From contig JAFXVI010000098.1 in the NCBI GenBank assembly GCA_017524595.1, positions 1 to 35,332 of the forward strand: DNA of 35,332 bases, in the 5' to 3' direction. Origin of the DNA: Lachnospiraceae bacterium (lineage in GTDB: Bacteria; Bacillota; Clostridia; Lachnospirales; Lachnospiraceae). Positions 34,104-35,332 of this stretch are shown here, piece after piece. The stretch's first letter is position 1. Each line of letters begins with the position of its first letter. Below the pieces are notes generated by a model that saw nothing but the letters and a program-made list of their open reading frames with translations, was not told the origin of the DNA and made no database searches. The translations under genes and the position numbers were made by a program.

Positions 34104-34709
34104 TTATTTTCTTTTATTTCTCCTGTATTCTTCAATAGTTTCTTCGATCGTATTGTAATCTCTCTCAAAAAGTTCATTGCAGACCTGCTTCCATAGGATG
34201 TCATGATCAATCCGTTCAAGCAAAGCCTGCTGTACAAAATATTTGCTTTTCCGCGGATACCTGGGCAGACCATTAATGCTAAGCAGGTTATTAAGTTCAA
34301 TACGCCACAGGATCGATATCTTGCAATCATCTTTTACTTTGGGATTTTCTACGGGTTCTCGTAAGATATAGAAATCAGCATTGCTGTCCTTATCAGCCTC
34401 TACCGTGATTATCCCCCAATGCTTCGGCACATGCTCAGCTATATGTATCGCATGAGAGCTGCCCGCAACTATGATATTTCTGTCATAGTACATATCATAA
34501 TTCTTAACCTGCTTCTTAAGCCGTGCATATGTATCAGCGTCGCTCTTTATCTCTATGCCATACAGCTTTTCCTCGGTTATCATTACGACATCCGCTCTTG
34601 CCCTGCCTGTCATCTTTTCCTCAAGTATTCTGACTTTTCCATAAGTCTCTTCAAGAAAATCAAACAAAGGCTCCCGTATATCTTTATCAAGAAGTATCTG
34701 CTTTTCCAT
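34104..34709 (-). CDS. sce7726-like protein with PD-(D/E)XK nuclease-like core
   Basis: A 201-residue cytoplasmic protein. The segment RARADVVMI (Asp40) followed by LYGIEIKSDAD (Glu53, Lys55) is the Asp...Glu-x-Lys core of restriction-endonuclease-like enzymes, and the following RLKKQVKNYDMYYDRNIIV and HWGIITVEAD fit the sce7726 family. The N-terminal DKDIREPLFDFLEE also matches that family's start. The C-terminal part (YFVQQALLERIDHDILWKQV) is a helical region of unknown function. It lies 20 bases upstream of sbcD, so it may act in repair with SbcCD or simply share the transcript. Nuclease activity is inferred from motif only. Confidence 0.75.
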   Translation of the reverse strand: MEKQILLDKDIREPLFDFLEETYGKVRILEEKMTGRARADVVMITEEKLYGIEIKSDADTYARLKKQVKNYDMYYDRNIIVAGSSHAIHIAEHVPKHWGIITVEADKDSNADFYILREPVENPKVKDDCKISILWRIELNNLLSINGLPRYPRKSKYFVQQALLERIDHDILWKQVCNELFERDYNTIEETIEEYRRNKRK

Positions 34710-34724
34710 TTATTAAAATAGATC

Positions 34725-35027
34725 TCAATTGAAATGCGAATGGCTTACTATCCATTTCTTCAGTTTTATCTGAAGCCAGAACCCGTATATTCCTAAAGTG
34801 ATCAGCGTAAGCAGGAACCACTTGATCCAGTTACCGAAGAGACCGATAGCCGTACCGTCAAAAGTCAGCCTCTCGCCGTTGATCACTGTATGCTTGGCTT
34901 CCCAACCATAAACCATCGTATATGCCCAAGGCAGACATATCCCAAGGGTTAAGATCGTGACAAGCATTCCAAGTAACCGGTATCCAATAAGTTGGAACAA
35001 ACCTACGTCAAAATATGATTCTTACAT
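34725..35027 (-). pseudogene. DUF898-like small membrane protein, stop codon directly after the apparent start
   Basis: The coding region resembles DUF898 (YjgN-like) membrane proteins: GLFQLIGYRLLGML, GICLPWAYTMVYGWEAKHTV, LTFDGTAIGLFGNWIKW and ITLGIYGFWLQIKLKKW, with two to three helices. The natural start should be the ATG at 35025-35027, which has AGGAGG five bases upstream and is followed in frame by ESYFDVGLFQLIG, the family N-terminus. However codon 2 is TAA (35022-35024). The only remaining in-frame start is a TTG at 35000 without a good ribosome site, giving 91 residues. Either the gene is inactivated by one base change, it is expressed weakly from TTG or by re-initiation, or the base is a sequencing error. 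It heads the run of genes leading to sbcCD. Confidence 0.65.
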
Positions 35028-35056
35028 GTCAACCTCCTCTTTCTACTGTTTCCTTT

Positions 35057-35146
35057 CTATACTCTCTGTTCCCATGTACGACCGCACTTCTGACACTCGA
35101 AAGTCAATACCCTCCGGCCCCTGTATCCAAATGCTGTCAGGAACAT
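35057..35146 (-). CDS. Possible 29-residue CxxC micro-ORF
   Basis: An ATG at 35146 opens a 29-codon frame with a CQKCGRTW zinc-knuckle-like end, stopping at 35057, just 29 bases before the DUF898-like start. There is no strong ribosome site. It could be a remnant of a longer zinc-ribbon protein, a leader peptide, or chance. The last 120 bases of the window show nothing else I can name. Confidence 0.25.
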   Translation of the reverse strand: MFLTAFGYRGRRVLTFECQKCGRTWEQRV

Positions 35147-35186
35147 ATCAAGCTGCTCTCATTTTTAAACGAGTTATATACATTTT

Positions 35187-35217
35187 ATCATATTTCAGTC
35201 TGCAAATAAAAAGTCAA
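35187..35217 (-). promoter_or_regulatory. Possible promoter of the DUF898-sce7726-sbcDC run
   Basis: On the minus strand TTGACT (35212-35217) is followed after 19 bases by TATGAT (35187-35192). The spacing is long, so this is a weak prediction, but it is the best match in the 305-base stretch 35028-35332. Confidence 0.35.
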
Positions 35218-35332
35218 GCTTATTTTTGCGTATTATTTGATGTTTTTATGCTTGTATTTTTGGCACAAAAATAAGACCGCCTTAACACCGGCCACTGTTG
35301 AATATCCGATGTTTACTGTGTTTCTTGATTAA

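Noticed and set aside
1-35332. Search by eye for tRNA, rRNA, transposase genes, phage genes and defence islands
   Set aside because: None could be supported; intergenic gaps are short and accounted for by promoters, operators and hairpins.

Overview
The window looks like a chromosomal segment of a fibre-degrading anaerobic Firmicute, most likely Lachnospiraceae (Butyrivibrio/Roseburia/Coprococcus-like). Indications are the moderate GC content, strong AGGAGG-type ribosome binding sites, solute-binding lipoproteins with Ala/Pro/Glu/Thr-rich linkers after the lipobox, a DUF4867 gene, a LytS/YesN two-component system, and REP-like elements of the GGGGACGGTTCTTTTGTCC type. I see no rRNA, tRNA, CRISPR array, phage genes or transposase genes. 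Genus assignment is inference.

Layout. (1) 1-8187, minus strand: a sugar-sensing and uptake cluster. In transcription order it has a membrane-anchored periplasmic-binding-protein sensor, a LytS-type histidine kinase, a YesN-type AraC response regulator, a XylF-like lipoprotein, a ChvE-like lipoprotein and an XylG/MmsA-type ATPase cut by the window edge. The order resembles the XylFII-LytS-YesN-XylFGH system known from clostridia. (2) 8215-10356: ftsH, with a TTGATT-N17-TATAAT promoter. (3) 10584-13115, plus strand: an MBOAT O-acyltransferase and an SGNH-like partner. (4) 13150-15612, minus: a giant ORF joining a DUF1846 protein to a sugar nucleotidyltransferase, in which the 30-residue joint is encoded exactly by a REP-like inverted repeat. 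(5) 15770-26462: a xylose/xylo-oligosaccharide regulon. A ROK (XylR/NagC-type) repressor gene is read divergently from DUF4867 plus a FucI-type isomerase. On the other side it converges on an operon of solute-binding protein, two CUT1 permeases, GH3 glycosidase and xylulokinase. Palindromes of GTTTA-N5-TAAAC type lie in the divergent promoter region and a degenerate one lies upstream of the ABC operon. The terminator of the xylulokinase operon lies inside the ROK coding sequence on the opposite strand. (6) 26658-29250: aquaporin, a pyridoxamine-phosphate-oxidase-fold protein and HflX. (7) 29348-29722: YccF-type membrane protein. (8) 29742-35027, minus: sbcC, sbcD, a PD-(D/E)XK nuclease-like gene (sce7726-like), and a DUF898-like gene whose apparent ATG is followed directly by TAA. 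The last 300 bases hold a possible promoter and a possible 29-residue CxxC ORF.

How the parts work together: the two sugar regions probably act on the same resource. Extracellular pentose or xylo-oligosaccharide would be sensed by the anchored binding protein/LytS/YesN chain, which would drive the CUT2 importer. Intracellular pentose would relieve the ROK repressor, which controls CUT1 oligosaccharide import, cytoplasmic GH3 cleavage, isomerisation and xylulose phosphorylation. The most unusual observation is the REP-mediated in-frame gene fusion at 14055-14146, with a second copy of the same repeat class lying exactly between a permease stop codon and the GH3 gene.
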